A stretch of 64,000 bases of DNA from Basidiobolus meristosporus CBS 931.73 (lineage: Eukaryota; Basidiobolomycota; Basidiobolomycetes; Basidiobolales; Basidiobolaceae). Below are positions 1-10,257 of this stretch, piece after piece (the stretch's first letter is position 1; the number at the start of each line of letters is the position of its first letter). The notes under the pieces are model-generated. The model was not told the DNA's origin and did not search any database. It saw nothing but the letters and a program-made list of their open reading frames with translations. The DNA is taken from positions 124,001 through 188,000 of the forward strand of contig MCFE01000033.1 in assembly GCA_002104905.1 (NCBI GenBank). Reading direction: 5' to 3'. The position numbers and the translations under genes are program-made.

Positions 1-92
1 AAAGTTGAGGCACAAATGTAGATGTCCAGCCTGTATTGTGCAAATTGCATGTGGAATTGTGTGCATGCAGCTTCCTTATCCAATCCCCTCAC

Positions 93-296
93 TCACGGCT
101 CATTCTTGATTTCAATACTTGTCTGGTAGTATATCTTCTTACATACATCTGCTGGCATCTTGATGTAGAGCTCTTGCCACAGATCACTACTGGTATTCTT
201 CCATATCTGTTGACTCTCTGAGGCATTCAGTTCTGCTAGATTAATGATTAATGCACAGATATCTGTATTCAGGCTCATCATAGACACCTGGGCCAT
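93..296 (-). pseudogene. Fragment of the second protein of the Harbinger-like element (copy A)
   Basis: The 67 readable codons match residues about 45-112 of the protein encoded at 9010-10257, with shared words such as AQVSMMSL and TSIEIKNE. A stop codon ends the frame shortly before the edge, although nucleotide homology continues to position 1. In Harbinger elements the second protein usually helps transposase bind DNA and enter the nucleus. That role is only inferred here because no Myb/SANT domain can be asserted from this fragment. Confidence 0.7.
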
Positions 297-736
297 ACTA
301 AAATATTTGGCAAGAACTCAGATGGATTCAACATTGACATTTCTGGTCAGGACTGTGCTTATGAGCTGGGGGACTGGTTTTGTCTGGGTTTGAATAATTA
401 TACAGTAGTATATTAGCATCAACCTGGTCTTATCTGCAATATATGTGAGGACTAATGTGATTGTTGAGTTTTCCATACTTTGTATGATGCCTCTTGAATT
501 GTATTGACATGGATCAGATCACATCAATTGAGGATTTCTTATATTACTATAGACATATGATTAAAGCATCAATAAAATCACCAAGTTATTATTTGAGGAT
601 AACTTTTGCAACATAATGATAGGATATATGGCAATTGATGGATATTCAATCATATTGCATAGAAAATCAGGTAAATTAAGCTGATTGCACCAAATCAATT
701 CATGTTACCTGTACTTGATCTCATACCAATTTTGAT

Positions 737-1012
737 ATGGCTTACTCATCTGAATGGTCTTTTCTCATTAATCCCATCACTACCACTGGATTTCCATTTA
801 ACACATTAAAGAAGATCTATACCAATTACTGTGGACTATCTGCCCCAATCTACTCAAGGAGATCTCTTGTTAAGTGTCTCTGCTATTACATGCACTATTG
901 CCCTACAAGGTCAAACCCCACTATCTATGGTAACAAAAGTCCTAAAAGTGTTCATTCCCAGCTGGCAGCAATGGGGAAACACCATGCAGAGGGTATGAAT
1001 GACCCAGAGTAA
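737..1012 (+). pseudogene. Harbinger-like transposase, N-terminal fragment (copy A)
   Basis: The 91 codons are a close match to the N-terminus of the transposase at 8078-8650 (shared YSSEWSFLINPITTTGFPF and IYSRRSLVK). A TAG stop follows where the other copy reads on, and homology ends about 25 bases later. None of the catalytic acidic residues is included, so the fragment cannot encode an active enzyme. Confidence 0.75.
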
Positions 1013-1059
1013 GCTTGGAATACTAGATTGTGATTCACAAATTGTGCTCAAGGTATTAG

Positions 1060-1320
1060 ATATACACTGATTTTACTACAGCTTACCACCCTCAATCCAA
1101 TGGAATGGTTGAAAAGGGACTTAGTCCACCAGTCAACTCTCTAGTCAAGAATTTGGAATATCACACTTTACAATGGCCACAACCACTATATCTTGCCCTT
1201 TGGGCAGGTAGAATTACTACTAAGAAAACAACTATACCATTGCCACTAATGCTACTCCATAGAATAGACTGTAAACAACCAGTTGAGTTGGATGTTGTCA
1301 TGTGGGACTCATTAGAATAG
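1060..1320 (+). pseudogene. Ty3/gypsy integrase fragment
   Basis: The plus strand reads TAYHPQSNGMVEKG across 1072-1130 after a frame slip. This is the signature that precedes the third catalytic residue of Ty3/gypsy integrases (usual form TAYHPQTNGQVER). The downstream frame to 1320 keeps degenerate LALWAGR and DCKQPVELDV words typical of the end of the integrase catalytic domain. It is a short, decayed piece joined directly to Harbinger copy A. Confidence 0.65.
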
Positions 1321-1507
1321 AAATCTAATATGCACACTGAAGACCTCCTAGCCACATGTATACAGCCGCTTGAACACCATGATTTAAATATCAACAGAGT
1401 TGCTGAATAACTTAAGGAAACTTCTCTGATGAGTAAAGTGCCCTTTGATATGTCACACTCAACAAGACCAAAGCAATATTGACTAAGAGACCCATTGAAC
1501 CTCATGA

Positions 1508-1754
1508 CCTACATGGCCTTGGCATAACAAACATGTAAAACAGATTTAGAAAGGTCCCAAGAACATGTGTTTAAATTTTGGGGCTGTCTGGACAACTTTG
1601 TGAACTTTTGTGTTTTAGATACATGATGTCTTTGTGAGATTATTTTTGAGTAGATCCCAACTAGGAAATTGGTCAGTATTCTCTAGAACATGTAAATAAT
1701 GATATAAGTGACTAAGTTATGTCAGTATGTAGGTGGAATTACAAATTTTTACAA
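1508..1754 (-). repeat. Degenerate, inverted copia-family LTR remnant
   Basis: The reverse complement aligns with most of the 349-bp LTR of the complete copia element. For example, GGTCCCAAGAACATGTGT and the block around GGTCAGTATTCTCTAG occur in the same order, and it ends in the complement of the LTR start (TTGTAAAAATTTGTAA). The promoter-side third of the LTR is missing. No element interior is attached, so it is a solo or truncated LTR. Confidence 0.7.
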
Positions 1755-3242
1755 TTAGATTTCATGAAAACTTGGTTAAGGTTTTTCATCACAGCAAATA
1801 AGTGGCTTTTTGTTGGTTCCCTTCTGGTTCTCTCACTTTTTGATCCCAGGCACTCCATTGCCTTCTATGTTTCTGTATATAGATTGATAACTGCCTCTTT
1901 TTGCACTCCACACTTCCTAACTCCAACAGTGAACTTACTTTAATGCATACAAATTGGCTTATTTCTGTTCAGTTGTCAGGTGTAGCTTGATTTCCAGCTG
2001 TACTAACTTATACAAGTCCCTTTACCCAACACTAACATTGAGCTCAGCCAAACACTCAACAAGTAACTCCATCCACATCCCCCATTAAATGAGCATTTTA
2101 GCCATAATGCCCTTTTTCCATACCTTTAGTGGGGATCCCACTGCTTTATGCCATAGTTCATTCACTGGTTCCCATATGTCTTGGTCTTCAGCCAGCACTG
2201 CAAAGTCTAGCTCCTTGCCTGTCAGTCTTTGCAATAGATTCTTGCATTATTAAAGTGCATTTTTTTGAGCACTGCTCTCAAAGAAGTTCTGCAACCTCTT
2301 TGCATACCTGCTAATGTTCCAAGCTCCACTGTAAACATTGTAATAGTCTTTCACATTCTTGACATCATTGCTATGTCTGTTAGTAGGATCTCCACTGTGT
2401 CACAATGGAGGGTGTGGAGCCAGCAGTAGATGATTACTTTTCTCTGCAAACTCATCTACCTCACTGGAGTAGAGCTCAACTGGCTGTGCTCCAAGCTCTT
2501 GAGAAAACAGCTGCTTTCTTGTTGAAAATTCTTCTTGGCTATTATGGGATCCAGCCTGTTCTGAGCTGATAGCATTTATTGGTGAGACCTGCAACTTTTC
2601 TTTACACATCCCTCTCTGGCTTGTTTAGTCTTTTTGCCTTTACCATTTCTTTTATCACTGTCAGTTCTTTTGCTGCTACTCTGTCTGAGTGCTTCTTGTA
2701 TTAAGCTGCATTATCTCCCTTACAAAAAATAACTTGGTCCTGTGGGTGGATCCAATTCAGATCAGCCATCAGGATCCTGTTTAGAGACTGTCATAATACC
2801 AGCAGCTTGGATTTGCAACCCTCTTGACAATCTCATGACAGGATCACAATGCCATATTGCTGATTTTACTGCCAAATAAAGCTATAAAACTTGAGAGGGT
2901 TTGATTGGTGCTGTGGCAATAATTGGATGGCATTGTTGCAGTCTTGTAGCACTCTACAGCAATTTAAATGGATCTAACTGGCCAGGACATCTAATTGTCT
3001 TATATGGCAAAAATTCTTGATGGTTTATCAATGGCCTCACAGCAAGAATCTGTAGGCATTACTAAGGCAGTATGTTGGCCTACAGTAAGTTCTGTATACT
3101 ACTACCATACCAATATACCAAATGGTATCTCCTTTTTCTACCTCCCCTTGTGCAATTCATCTATCCACTGTAGAATCACCCCTCTTGATTTGCTTACACA
3201 CTTCTACCTTGAGTTTCCACATATAGTCCAAATCAAAAAAAA
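1755..3242. other. Unassigned transposon debris
   Basis: The stretch is AT-rich, almost free of CpG and has no reading frame above 124 codons. A minus-strand frame at 2400-2609 is charged and Ser/Glu-rich, like a gag linker, but has no recognisable motif. I see no host gene, tRNA or complete element ends here. Confidence 0.4.
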
Positions 3243-3839
3243 CTATGGCCTCCTGCCTACTAACCTCTTCAAGCATGCACACCTGCCACTATATACTCCT
3301 ATCACCTCAACTTTACAGCTTTTTAGTGTGATACTTGCAAAGTTGTCATATTCCCTGTATTGCTGGTAACATTGACATCTTGCAAACATATGCTTGGATG
3401 TCACCACTTCTGCCATGTATACCTCCTGAATATCCGTCAAGAACCTCTTAGTATTTAGCCAATATATTCCTTCTCCCTACTGGATTCTAGTCCCCCTTGT
3501 AGATGTGCTCTGGCTCTTGTTTGTGTGAATTCTGTATTCAATGGTGTAGAAGCTGGCTTATGACAATGAGAAGTCTGGCATACCATGGAAGAGTTTTCCT
3601 AGTAAAAGTAGTTACTTGTTGCACCCAGCCCAACTTTGCATTACTTAACTGATTACCCATGCATTGGGGCTGCTTAGCTTCTTAATGCCATAGACATAGG
3701 TGTCTTCATGTGCACATCTGTCCTCAGTATTTTGCAACTCTTCCTGGCTGTCCTCCATGTGACAACTCATCACATCTATGACAGACTTGAAGGTAATATT
3801 CTTGATGAGATTGGAATATGGTAGTACCTGCAACTTGAC

Positions 3840-4205
3840 TCACCTTCCAATCTCCCTACACCTCTGCTCCATAGGAAATTCCCAAAAGGTGAAGCAAGGC
3901 CCAATATTCACCACATACCTAGCAAAATAGAGTAGAGAATGGCTACAGTAGCAGCAGAGACTTACATGTTCAGCTTTAGGCTTGTAGTATAGCTGCTCAA
4001 ATCCCATTAGAAACTCCTCACACAACACCTGAAGATATGTCAAGTTGGCATTGTTGATCTGCTTCTGGATAAATAATCCTACAATGTGCACATATGACTC
4101 CCAATGCATCCAATGTACTCTTGGTAGGAATGGCTTCAGAACACCACTTGAATAATTACATATCCAGTTCATCCAGTCTTTGCATTCATATTGCTGCATA
4201 TCCAT
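3840..4205 (-). pseudogene. tnp2 transposase C-terminal fragment
   Basis: This open frame of 121 codons reads LPRVHWMHWESYVHIVGLF early, followed by a Cys-rich segment and a GPCFTFWEFPMEQ block. This is the pattern of the C-terminal region of fungal tnp2-like transposases (SIHYLLH..GP.W..W.F.MER). It follows the GDTPA block of the same element and is not a full domain. The assignment rests on motif memory, not a database search. Confidence 0.6.
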
Positions 4206-4514
4206 ATGAGTATTGATTGGAGCCTGTGAGAAGTACTTAGGGTAGCAGATACTCTGTTATATCTAGCCAATTCTTTCAGATTTCTCCAGTACTTTGAAGG
4301 GCTCATTTAACTTGAAATGCCCCATGTACAACTTTGTCATCAGTATAGGGATATTGTTGAGAAGCAAATGCATTGCTCCCAGTGGAAGGCTTTTGCTCCA
4401 ACAGATACCTGCTATCTGAAGTATCACTGGTCTCCAATTGATTCAATTTTCTGGCCAATGGCTTATAGCTTGCCAGGTTTGCTGCAATTGCATTCTAACT
4501 TCTGTATGTTCTCT

Positions 4515-4748
4515 CTACAGGTAGATGATATTCTTAGTGTTGGTGTTTGGGTTACAATAATGTGTGTGAGTTATGGAGTAAATCCCCTGGATCACACACA
4601 TTTGACAGCAATACTGTCCATTGTGCCTGGAAAAACCTGCTATCTTGCTGATGGCTGGGGTATCTCCAATGCAGATAATAATATGCACTTTTACATGATG
4701 GCCATTTACCATTATCCTGCTGGAAAGCATACAAAACTCATCCAGCAA
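4515..4748 (-). pseudogene. tnp2 transposase core fragment (GDTPA block)
   Basis: The fragment contains IGDTPAISKIAGFSRHNG followed by QYCCQMC, the hallmark block of CACTA tnp2 transposases in which an Asp-Xaa-Pro-Ala turn precedes a CxxC pair. The upstream side is partly repeated at 4760-4885, showing a local tandem duplication within the transposase gene. Confidence 0.7.
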
Positions 4749-4885
4749 TAGATGCAGGTATCCATTGTACCCAGAAAAACCTACTATCTTGCTGATGGTA
4801 GGGTATCTCCAATGCAGTTAATAATATGCACTTTTACATGATGGCCATTTACTGTTATCTTGCTGGAAAGCATACAAAATCATCC
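4617..4885. repeat. Tandem duplication of about 140 bp inside the tnp2 gene
   Basis: Bases 4617-4745 recur at about 4760-4885 with scattered differences; both contain AATATGCACTTTTACATGATG and GCTGGAAAGCATACAAAA. The duplication disrupts the tnp2 frame and predates the solo LTR inserted at its right edge. Confidence 0.7.
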
Positions 4886-4888
4886 CGC

Positions 4889-5971
4889 TGTAGTGGGGTG
4901 ACAGTGACACCCACTGACAGATGTGCTCATTCCCTTATTTTCTACTTCCCTATATCTCTACTACACTTATTTTAGTTTTATCCCATTTGTCTTACCCAAT
5001 CAGTGCTATCCCATCAGCCGGTTGACTATCACACCTGCTTACCTTATTGCATAAGTTACCCCTCACTTTATGTATGATTACTAGCTACAAGTACTTCTAT
5101 ATTAGGCAAGTACCCGTGCCAGTACCCGTGCCAGTACCCGTGACACATGATCAACCTGTGACACCATCCCTACCATTTCCATACCATATATGGTATCCCC
5201 ATGTTACACAGGTTTCAGAATACTGATTCCTGATTGGTTGGATGTGCTGTGCCTCTTAGAACCTTCCGGCACCTACTCAGAACATTCTTAGGTCATTCTG
5301 ATGTCATTAAGATTTCTATTGATATCCGGAACCTTCTGGAACACCATGATTAGTAATCACTTAGCCAGTAAGAAAAGTATCTAAGGGAGGCTATCCCTCA
5401 ACAATAAATCATCATCCCTTTTATCAATATACCAACTTGTTGATTAGTGTGATCACTGCTACCTGCTGCTACCTGAACTTCCAACCCCAGACTACAGGAC
5501 ACTCCCAGGAAACCGTGCTGACAGCCAACTGACCTTGGAGGCACTACTTGTGAGGAATACTCAGAGTAGGTATCTTGTATTATATTTGATTCTTTCCCAA
5601 GTTTGTTCTTGTACAGGCAAAGATACTTTTCTGTCTTTGTAACTATTGACCACAGCTGCATTCTTATCAAGTCCCTGCTGGTGGAGTTTACAGTTGTTTT
5701 GACTTTGGAAGCTTTAGTACATTGTCATCTCAAAGGACACTGAGCCCAGCACATACTTTTGTTAAGACGCCAACTAACTTGGGGATTGTAGCTCAATAGT
5801 TTTCCCTTGACAAGCTTGTGGCTTTATTCCCCTTCACATTAGATTAGAGACAGAACCCAAGTATTCCTAGCAAGCTTTTGCCAGAGGTTATTGCACCCAG
5901 TGAACACCCCACACACAAAACACTTGAGAAGTGTTGGACGTATCTCTCCCTTGGACTTATACACCACCACA
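4889..5971. mobile_element. Solo LTR, copy 1 (1083 bp), inserted in the tnp2 element
   Basis: The ends are TGTAGTGG and CCACCACA, close to an inverted TG...CA pair, and the insert is flanked on both sides by CCGC (4885-4888 and 5972-5975), a 4-bp target duplication. It is a direct repeat of 6770-7830. The body holds a TATA-like stretch and no coding capacity, as expected for an LTR left after recombination. Removing it makes the CACTA transposase fragment at 5957-6175 contiguous with the next block. Confidence 0.7.
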
Positions 5972-6175
5972 CCGCAATGGACACAGGTAGCTATCCAGGT
6001 TGGATGGTGATTTAGGCCAGGATACTAGTGAGTCTACCATCAGATTATTGCTCTGATACCATAAGATGGGCAGCAGATTCAGATTGATGAGAATCAGTGG
6101 CCAGCAGGATTTGCTGGTAGAGTACTGGTTTAATGAGATTCCATCAAGTTCTAAAGCAAAGGCCTGGTCATACAT
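5957..6175 (-). pseudogene. tnp2 transposase fragment (LDGI/NLNL block)
   Basis: The minus strand reads LELDGISLNQYSTSKSCWPL, then INLNLLPILWYQSNN and SWPKSPSNLDSYL. These are conserved landmarks of tnp2 (DGF/I...WP...NLPP..RY...N...GPK.P..LD.YL). The last residues at 5957-5971 already lie in the inserted solo LTR. A second, more decayed copy of this block lies at 20890-21059. Confidence 0.7.
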
Positions 6176-6198
6176 ACCTTCAAAGTAACCCTTGCCTC

Positions 6199-6474
6199 TT
6201 AGCTGTTTGTAATGTATGCCATCAAATATTTAGAATATGTTTGCGCTTGATTGATACATACCAATATAGAAGTATCAACTGGCCAGCAAGATAATGTTGG
6301 TGCAGTAGTGACCAATGAATGGTCAAATATGACTTGGGTTGCAAAACACTGGCCATGATCCTTGTAATACTTCCTATGCTGTCTGCGTGCTTCATGGCTG
6401 AGAGGCTTGGCACAATAGCCACATGGTCTTTTTTCTCTTCTCTTATGGTGTTGAGTCAAAGTGGTCTTGTCCAT
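6199..6474 (-). pseudogene. tnp2 N-terminal zinc-finger-like fragment
   Basis: An ATG-initiated frame of 91 codons opens with basic residues and a CGYC...H...H pattern (residues 18-34), as seen at the N-terminus of fungal tnp2 proteins before the LDG block. It ends in a stop just before the next block, so either an intron or decay separates them. Confidence 0.5.
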
Positions 6475-6769
6475 GGGGCAAACAGTATGACCTTCAACAA
6501 CATAGCGCTATTATATCACTTTTTGGTCAATAATCATGTGAACTTAAGACAGTTTTGTGTTTGAGATATTGCACCTACATGAATGTAAGATTCAATGATG
6601 ACCTGCCATAGTATGCATTATGAATAAAGTTGTGGCACAACAAACACACATATATGTAACACTATTTCCCCTTTGGCTTGACTCACTTCCATATATATGC
6701 TGCCAAAAAATAAAGCAAAGTTGTCTGGCTCTCAACCAATCCCCACCACTGACAGCAACAGAAGAACAG

Positions 6770-7830
6770 TGTAGTGGGGTCACAATGACACCCACTGACA
6801 GATGTGCTCATTCTTATAGTTTCCACTTCCCTATTTCTCTACTACAATTATTTTAGTTCTATCCCATTTGTCTTACCTGAACAGTACTATCCCATAAGCC
6901 AGTTGATTATAACACCTGCTTACCTTGTTGCATAAGTTATCCCTCACTTTATGTAAGATTACTAGCAGTAAGCACTCCTATATTAGGCAAGTATCTGTGC
7001 CAGTACCCATGACACATGATCAACCTGTGTCATCATCCCTACCATTTCCATACCATATACAGTATACATATGTTACACAGGTTTCAGAGTACTGATTCCT
7101 AATTGGTTGGATGTGCTATGCCTCTTAGAACCTTCCTGCACCTACTTAGCAGATTCTTAGGTCATTCTGATATCATTAAGATTACCATTGATATCTGGAA
7201 CCTTCTAGAACACCATGATTAGTAGTCTCTTAGCCAGTAAGAAAAGTATATAAGGGAGGCTGTCCCTCAACAATAAGTAATCATCTCTTTTATCAATAAA
7301 TCAAATTGTTGATTAGTGTGATCATGGCTACCTGCTGCTACCTGAACTTCCAACCACAGGACACTCCCAGGAAACCATGCTGACAGCAAACTGACTTGGA
7401 GGCACTACTTGTGAGGAATACTCAGAGTAGGTATCTTTTATTATATTTGATTCTTTCCCAAGTTTCTTCTTGTACAGGCAAAGATACTTTTCTGTCTTTG
7501 TAACTATTACCACAGCTGCATTCTTTCAAGTCCCTGCTGGTGGAGTTTACAGTTGTTTTGACTTTGGAAGCTTTAGTACATTGTCATCTCAAAGGACACT
7601 GAGCCCAGCACATACTTTTGTTAAGATGACAACTAAATTGGGGATTGTAGCTCAATAGTTTTCCCTTGACAAGCTTGTGGCTTTGTTCCCTATTACATTA
7701 GATTAGAGACAGAACCCAAGTATTTGTAGCAAGCTTTTGCCAGAGGTTATTGCACCCAGTGAACACCCCACACACAAAACACTTGAGAAGTGTTAGATGT
7801 ATCTCTCCCTTAGACATATACACCACTACA
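6770..7830. mobile_element. Solo LTR, copy 2 (1061 bp)
   Basis: The ends are TGTAGTGG and CCACTACA (perfect 8-bp inverted ends), flanked by ACAG on both sides (6766-6769 and 7831-7834). It is a direct repeat of 4889-5971. A TATA-like GTATATAAGG lies near 7247, a plausible LTR promoter on the plus strand. No coding region is present. A Ty3/gypsy-type solo LTR with a 4-bp duplication is the best reading; a non-autonomous DNA element is less likely. Confidence 0.7.
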
Positions 7831-8077
7831 ACAGTTGGACAACAGGTTGCTTTGACATTCAGTGCAACAAGCAGGGCTACATCCAAAAAGGCCCTGTGGA
7901 CAGTGTGCTCATTGAAGGTAATAATGCAAACTCCTCAGGCTCTCAGTCAAGCAGGCAATTGAGAACCTCTGCAGAGCCACAATCTGACCGTTTTGCTCAG
8001 GCAGATGAGAATGTCTGGCTTCCTATAAGCTGTAATACATCCTAATCTCTGGCCATCCTCTCCTATTGAAGCTAAGT

Positions 8078-8650
8078 CTACCATACATTTCCCCCTCTAC
8101 TGAATTCAGGATGATTCTCTACCCAGAGTGCTTTGTCATGCCTACTTGCAGCAAATGGCCCACTAAACCAGATGATGTTACCCTCAATGTCAGACAGTGC
8201 TTGAAACTTCACACAGTGTGCCTTGTACTTGCCAGAATAAAAGTGTCTCTGCCCTCTAGAAGGTCTGTTAATCCTCACTGGGAAGGTATCCAAAATACTC
8301 CTGATATGGAACCTGTTGCTGAACACTCTGGGATATGGAAGTCTATTGGAGCTTCTGAACCTAGTATTCCAAGCTTGCTCTAAGTCATTCATACCCTCTG
8401 CAAGGTGGTTCTCCATTGCTGTCAGCTGGGAATGAAAGCTTCTAGGACTTTTGTTGCCATGGATGGTGGGATGAAACCTTGTAGGGCAGTAGTTCTTGTA
8501 ATAGCAGAGAAGCTTGACAAGGGATCTTCTTGAGTAGATTGGGGTTGATGGTCCACAGTACTTGGAATAGATCTCCTCTAGTGTGTCAAAAGGAAATCCA
8601 GTGGTAGTGATGGGATTGATGAGAAAAGACCATTCAGATGAGTAAGTCAT
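8078..8650 (-). pseudogene. PIF/Harbinger-like transposase, truncated (copy B)
   Basis: An ATG-started frame of 190 codons holds the N-terminal part and two catalytic landmarks of a DDE_Tnp_4-type nuclease: ILDTFPVRI (first Asp) and GKYKAHCVKFQ...FSGPFAASRHDKALW (second Asp). After the stop at 8078 another frame continues with a TAYRKP word near 8020, so a frameshift separates the region expected to hold the third acidic residue. The enzyme is therefore broken. It is transcribed away from the second element gene, which starts at 9010. The segment contains no CpG at all. Confidence 0.7.
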
Positions 8651-9009
8651 ATTAAAATTGGTGGATGATCGTATAAAGGCGGTTTGAATTGATTTGGCGC
8701 AATCCGCCTTATTTATCTGATTTTTAATACATTATGGTTAAATCTCCATCAATTGCCACGTATCCCATCATTATGTCGCAAAAATCATCCGCAAACAATG
8801 CCTTGATACTTTTGTTGATGCTTTAATCATAGGTCTATAATCAAATAGGAAATCTGCAATTGATGTGATCTGATCCGTGTCAACGCAATCCAAGATGCAT
8901 CATGCATAATATATGGAGATTTCAACAATCACATTAGTTTTCATATATATTTCATATAAGACCAGGTTGATGTCAATATACTGCTGTATAAGTATCCAAA
9001 TCTGTTGCT
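8651..9009. promoter_or_regulatory. Shared divergent promoter region of the Harbinger-like element
   Basis: This 359-bp spacer separates the two divergent element genes and is conserved in copy A (about 300-736), so it belongs to the element. It presumably drives both genes. CpG reappears abruptly at 8670 after 680 bp without any. Confidence 0.45.
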
Positions 9010-10257
9010 ATGGTCCCCATACCAAGCCTCAACTCATCTTTAGTACAACCCAGACAAAACCCATCCCCCAGCTCACAAGCACGGTCCGGACCGGAAAATT
9101 CAATGTTGGATCCGTTTGAATTCTTGCCAAATGATTTTAGCATGGCCCAAGTGTCTATGATGAGCCTTCATACAGATATTTGGGCACTACTGATTAATCT
9201 AGCAGAACTAGATACCTCAGAGAGTCAACAAAGATGGAAGAATTTGAGTAGAAAGCTGTGGCATGAGTTCTACATCAAGATGCCAGCCAATGTATGTAAA
9301 AAGATATATAACAAGACAAGTATTGAAATCAAGAATGAGCTGAGAGTGAGGGGATTTGACAAAGAAGCCGCGCGGGAGCAATTTTACGCGCAATTTGCAC
9401 AGTACGGGCCGGACGCGTCCGTTTGTGCCTCAACTTTGGGAACCAAAGAGATTTTGAATGAGTTTTTGCCTCAAATGACTAATGTACTACGTGATATATT
9501 AGTAGAGCTGAGTGGCTTCCGAGAGCAATATACACAGGACTCATCCAGGCAACAGCTCCAAAGTATCAGACAGAGGGTAAGTGAATACCTTGAGGAATCA
9601 GATGGTGAGCTTCAGGAGGAAGAATACAGACCGCGAGCAACATCATCCAGATTGCGCCAGCACACCTTGCTGGATTCCCTACCATCTCTTGCAACCACAG
9701 CGTGCCAGCGCACGTCAGTCCAGAGTACGCCAACACCGTTTACCGGAACGCCCCACCTTGAGTCAATGCGCGTCAGGTCAACATGCGCGCTTCAGAGCAA
9801 AACTACGAGAACTTGCCAAACTGCTCATTTAGACACAAGTCCATTGGAGCGGACCAAGTCGTGTCAACTTGCAGCATCACATCAAACTCAGCCAAGGGCC
9901 ATCTCAACGCGTCAAGGCGTGCCTGCGCGTGCCATTTTGCCTGACCATCAGCAAGTTACTTCTGGTGAACTGACTGATGATGACCAACATGAAGTGCCTC
10001 AACCACCGGAGCCCTTGGCAAGTAAAAGAATGCGTCAGCGCGTGGCACTACAGGCCGGTTCAGTTGGTTCAGTTGGAGCGATTCAGCGCGGCCAAGCTGT
10101 AGCATTGCACTCATCAACTAGGAGGCAAAATACTGACTACAAATACACAAGTAGCCAAGATGATAGTCAGCCAGGAAGTAGTATAGGTGTGCAAAGTGAG
10201 TCACTACCAAATGCTTCAGTAGTAATCCCTGTGAGAAAAAAACCCAGGAGAAGATGA
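9010..10257 (+). CDS. Second protein of the Harbinger-like element (copy B), uncharacterised
   Basis: An uninterrupted ATG-started frame of 415 codons runs head-to-head with the transposase. Residues about 45-160 are predicted helical and conserved in copy A. Residues 180-400 are Ser/Thr/Gln/Arg-rich and low complexity, and the end is strongly basic (RKKPRRR), a likely nuclear localisation signal. By analogy with PIF/Harbinger elements it may be the DNA-binding partner of the transposase, but I cannot show a Myb/SANT domain. Unlike its surroundings it is CpG-rich, so it has escaped the mutation seen in copy A. Confidence 0.6.
   Translation: MVPIPSLNSSLVQPRQNPSPSSQARSGPENSMLDPFEFLPNDFSMAQVSMMSLHTDIWALLINLAELDTSESQQRWKNLSRKLWHEFYIKMPANVCKKIYNKTSIEIKNELRVRGFDKEAAREQFYAQFAQYGPDASVCASTLGTKEILNEFLPQMTNVLRDILVELSGFREQYTQDSSRQQLQSIRQRVSEYLEESDGELQEEEYRPRATSSRLRQHTLLDSLPSLATTACQRTSVQSTPTPFTGTPHLESMRVRSTCALQSKTTRTCQTAHLDTSPLERTKSCQLAASHQTQPRAISTRQGVPARAILPDHQQVTSGELTDDDQHEVPQPPEPLASKRMRQRVALQAGSVGSVGAIQRGQAVALHSSTRRQNTDYKYTSSQDDSQPGSSIGVQSESLPNASVVIPVRKKPRRR

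Larger units (their letters stand above)
1..1036. mobile_element. PIF/Harbinger-like element, copy A, decayed and cut by the window edge
   Basis: This stretch aligns, in inverted orientation, with the better preserved copy at about 8.0-10.3 kb, including the whole spacer between two divergent reading frames. The minus strand carries the start of the second element protein (93-296) and the plus strand the start of the transposase (737-1012). Almost every CpG in the other copy is TpG or CpA here, so the copy looks mutated by deamination of methylated cytosine. Homology stops at about 1036, where a gypsy integrase fragment begins. The left end lies outside the window. Confidence 0.75.
3243..6474 (-). 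mobile_element. CACTA/EnSpm-type tnp2 element remnant
   Basis: Four minus-strand blocks occur in the N-to-C order of fungal tnp2 transposases. They are a CxxC...H finger (6474-6199), the LDGI...WPL..NLNL..RYQ.NN..GPKSP block (6175-5957), the GDTPA..KIAGF.RHN...C..C block (4748-4515) and the C-terminal block (4205-3840), with weaker possible continuations to about 3243. The coding sequence is broken by stops, a tandem duplication and an inserted solo LTR. Terminal CACTA repeats were not located, so the outer limits are approximate. Confidence 0.65.

Noticed and set aside
6050-6061. GCTCTGATACCA looks like the complement of an initiator-tRNA primer-binding site, suggesting an LTR element on the minus strand
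   Set aside because: The same bases encode the conserved WYQSN block of the tnp2 transposase on the minus strand, and no LTR lies next to it.
4889-7830. Ginger-type DNA transposons also have TGT...ACA ends and 4-bp duplications
   Set aside because: The inverted ends here are only about 8 bp, no integrase-like transposase is present, and the promoter-like interior fits a solo LTR better. Kept as an alternative.
7840-7900. Plus-strand Cys/His-like pattern (CFDIQCNKQGYIQK) resembling a gag zinc knuckle
   Set aside because: Spacing is wrong for CCHC, the terminal Cys and the His are missing, and the region is antisense to the continuation of the Harbinger transposase.
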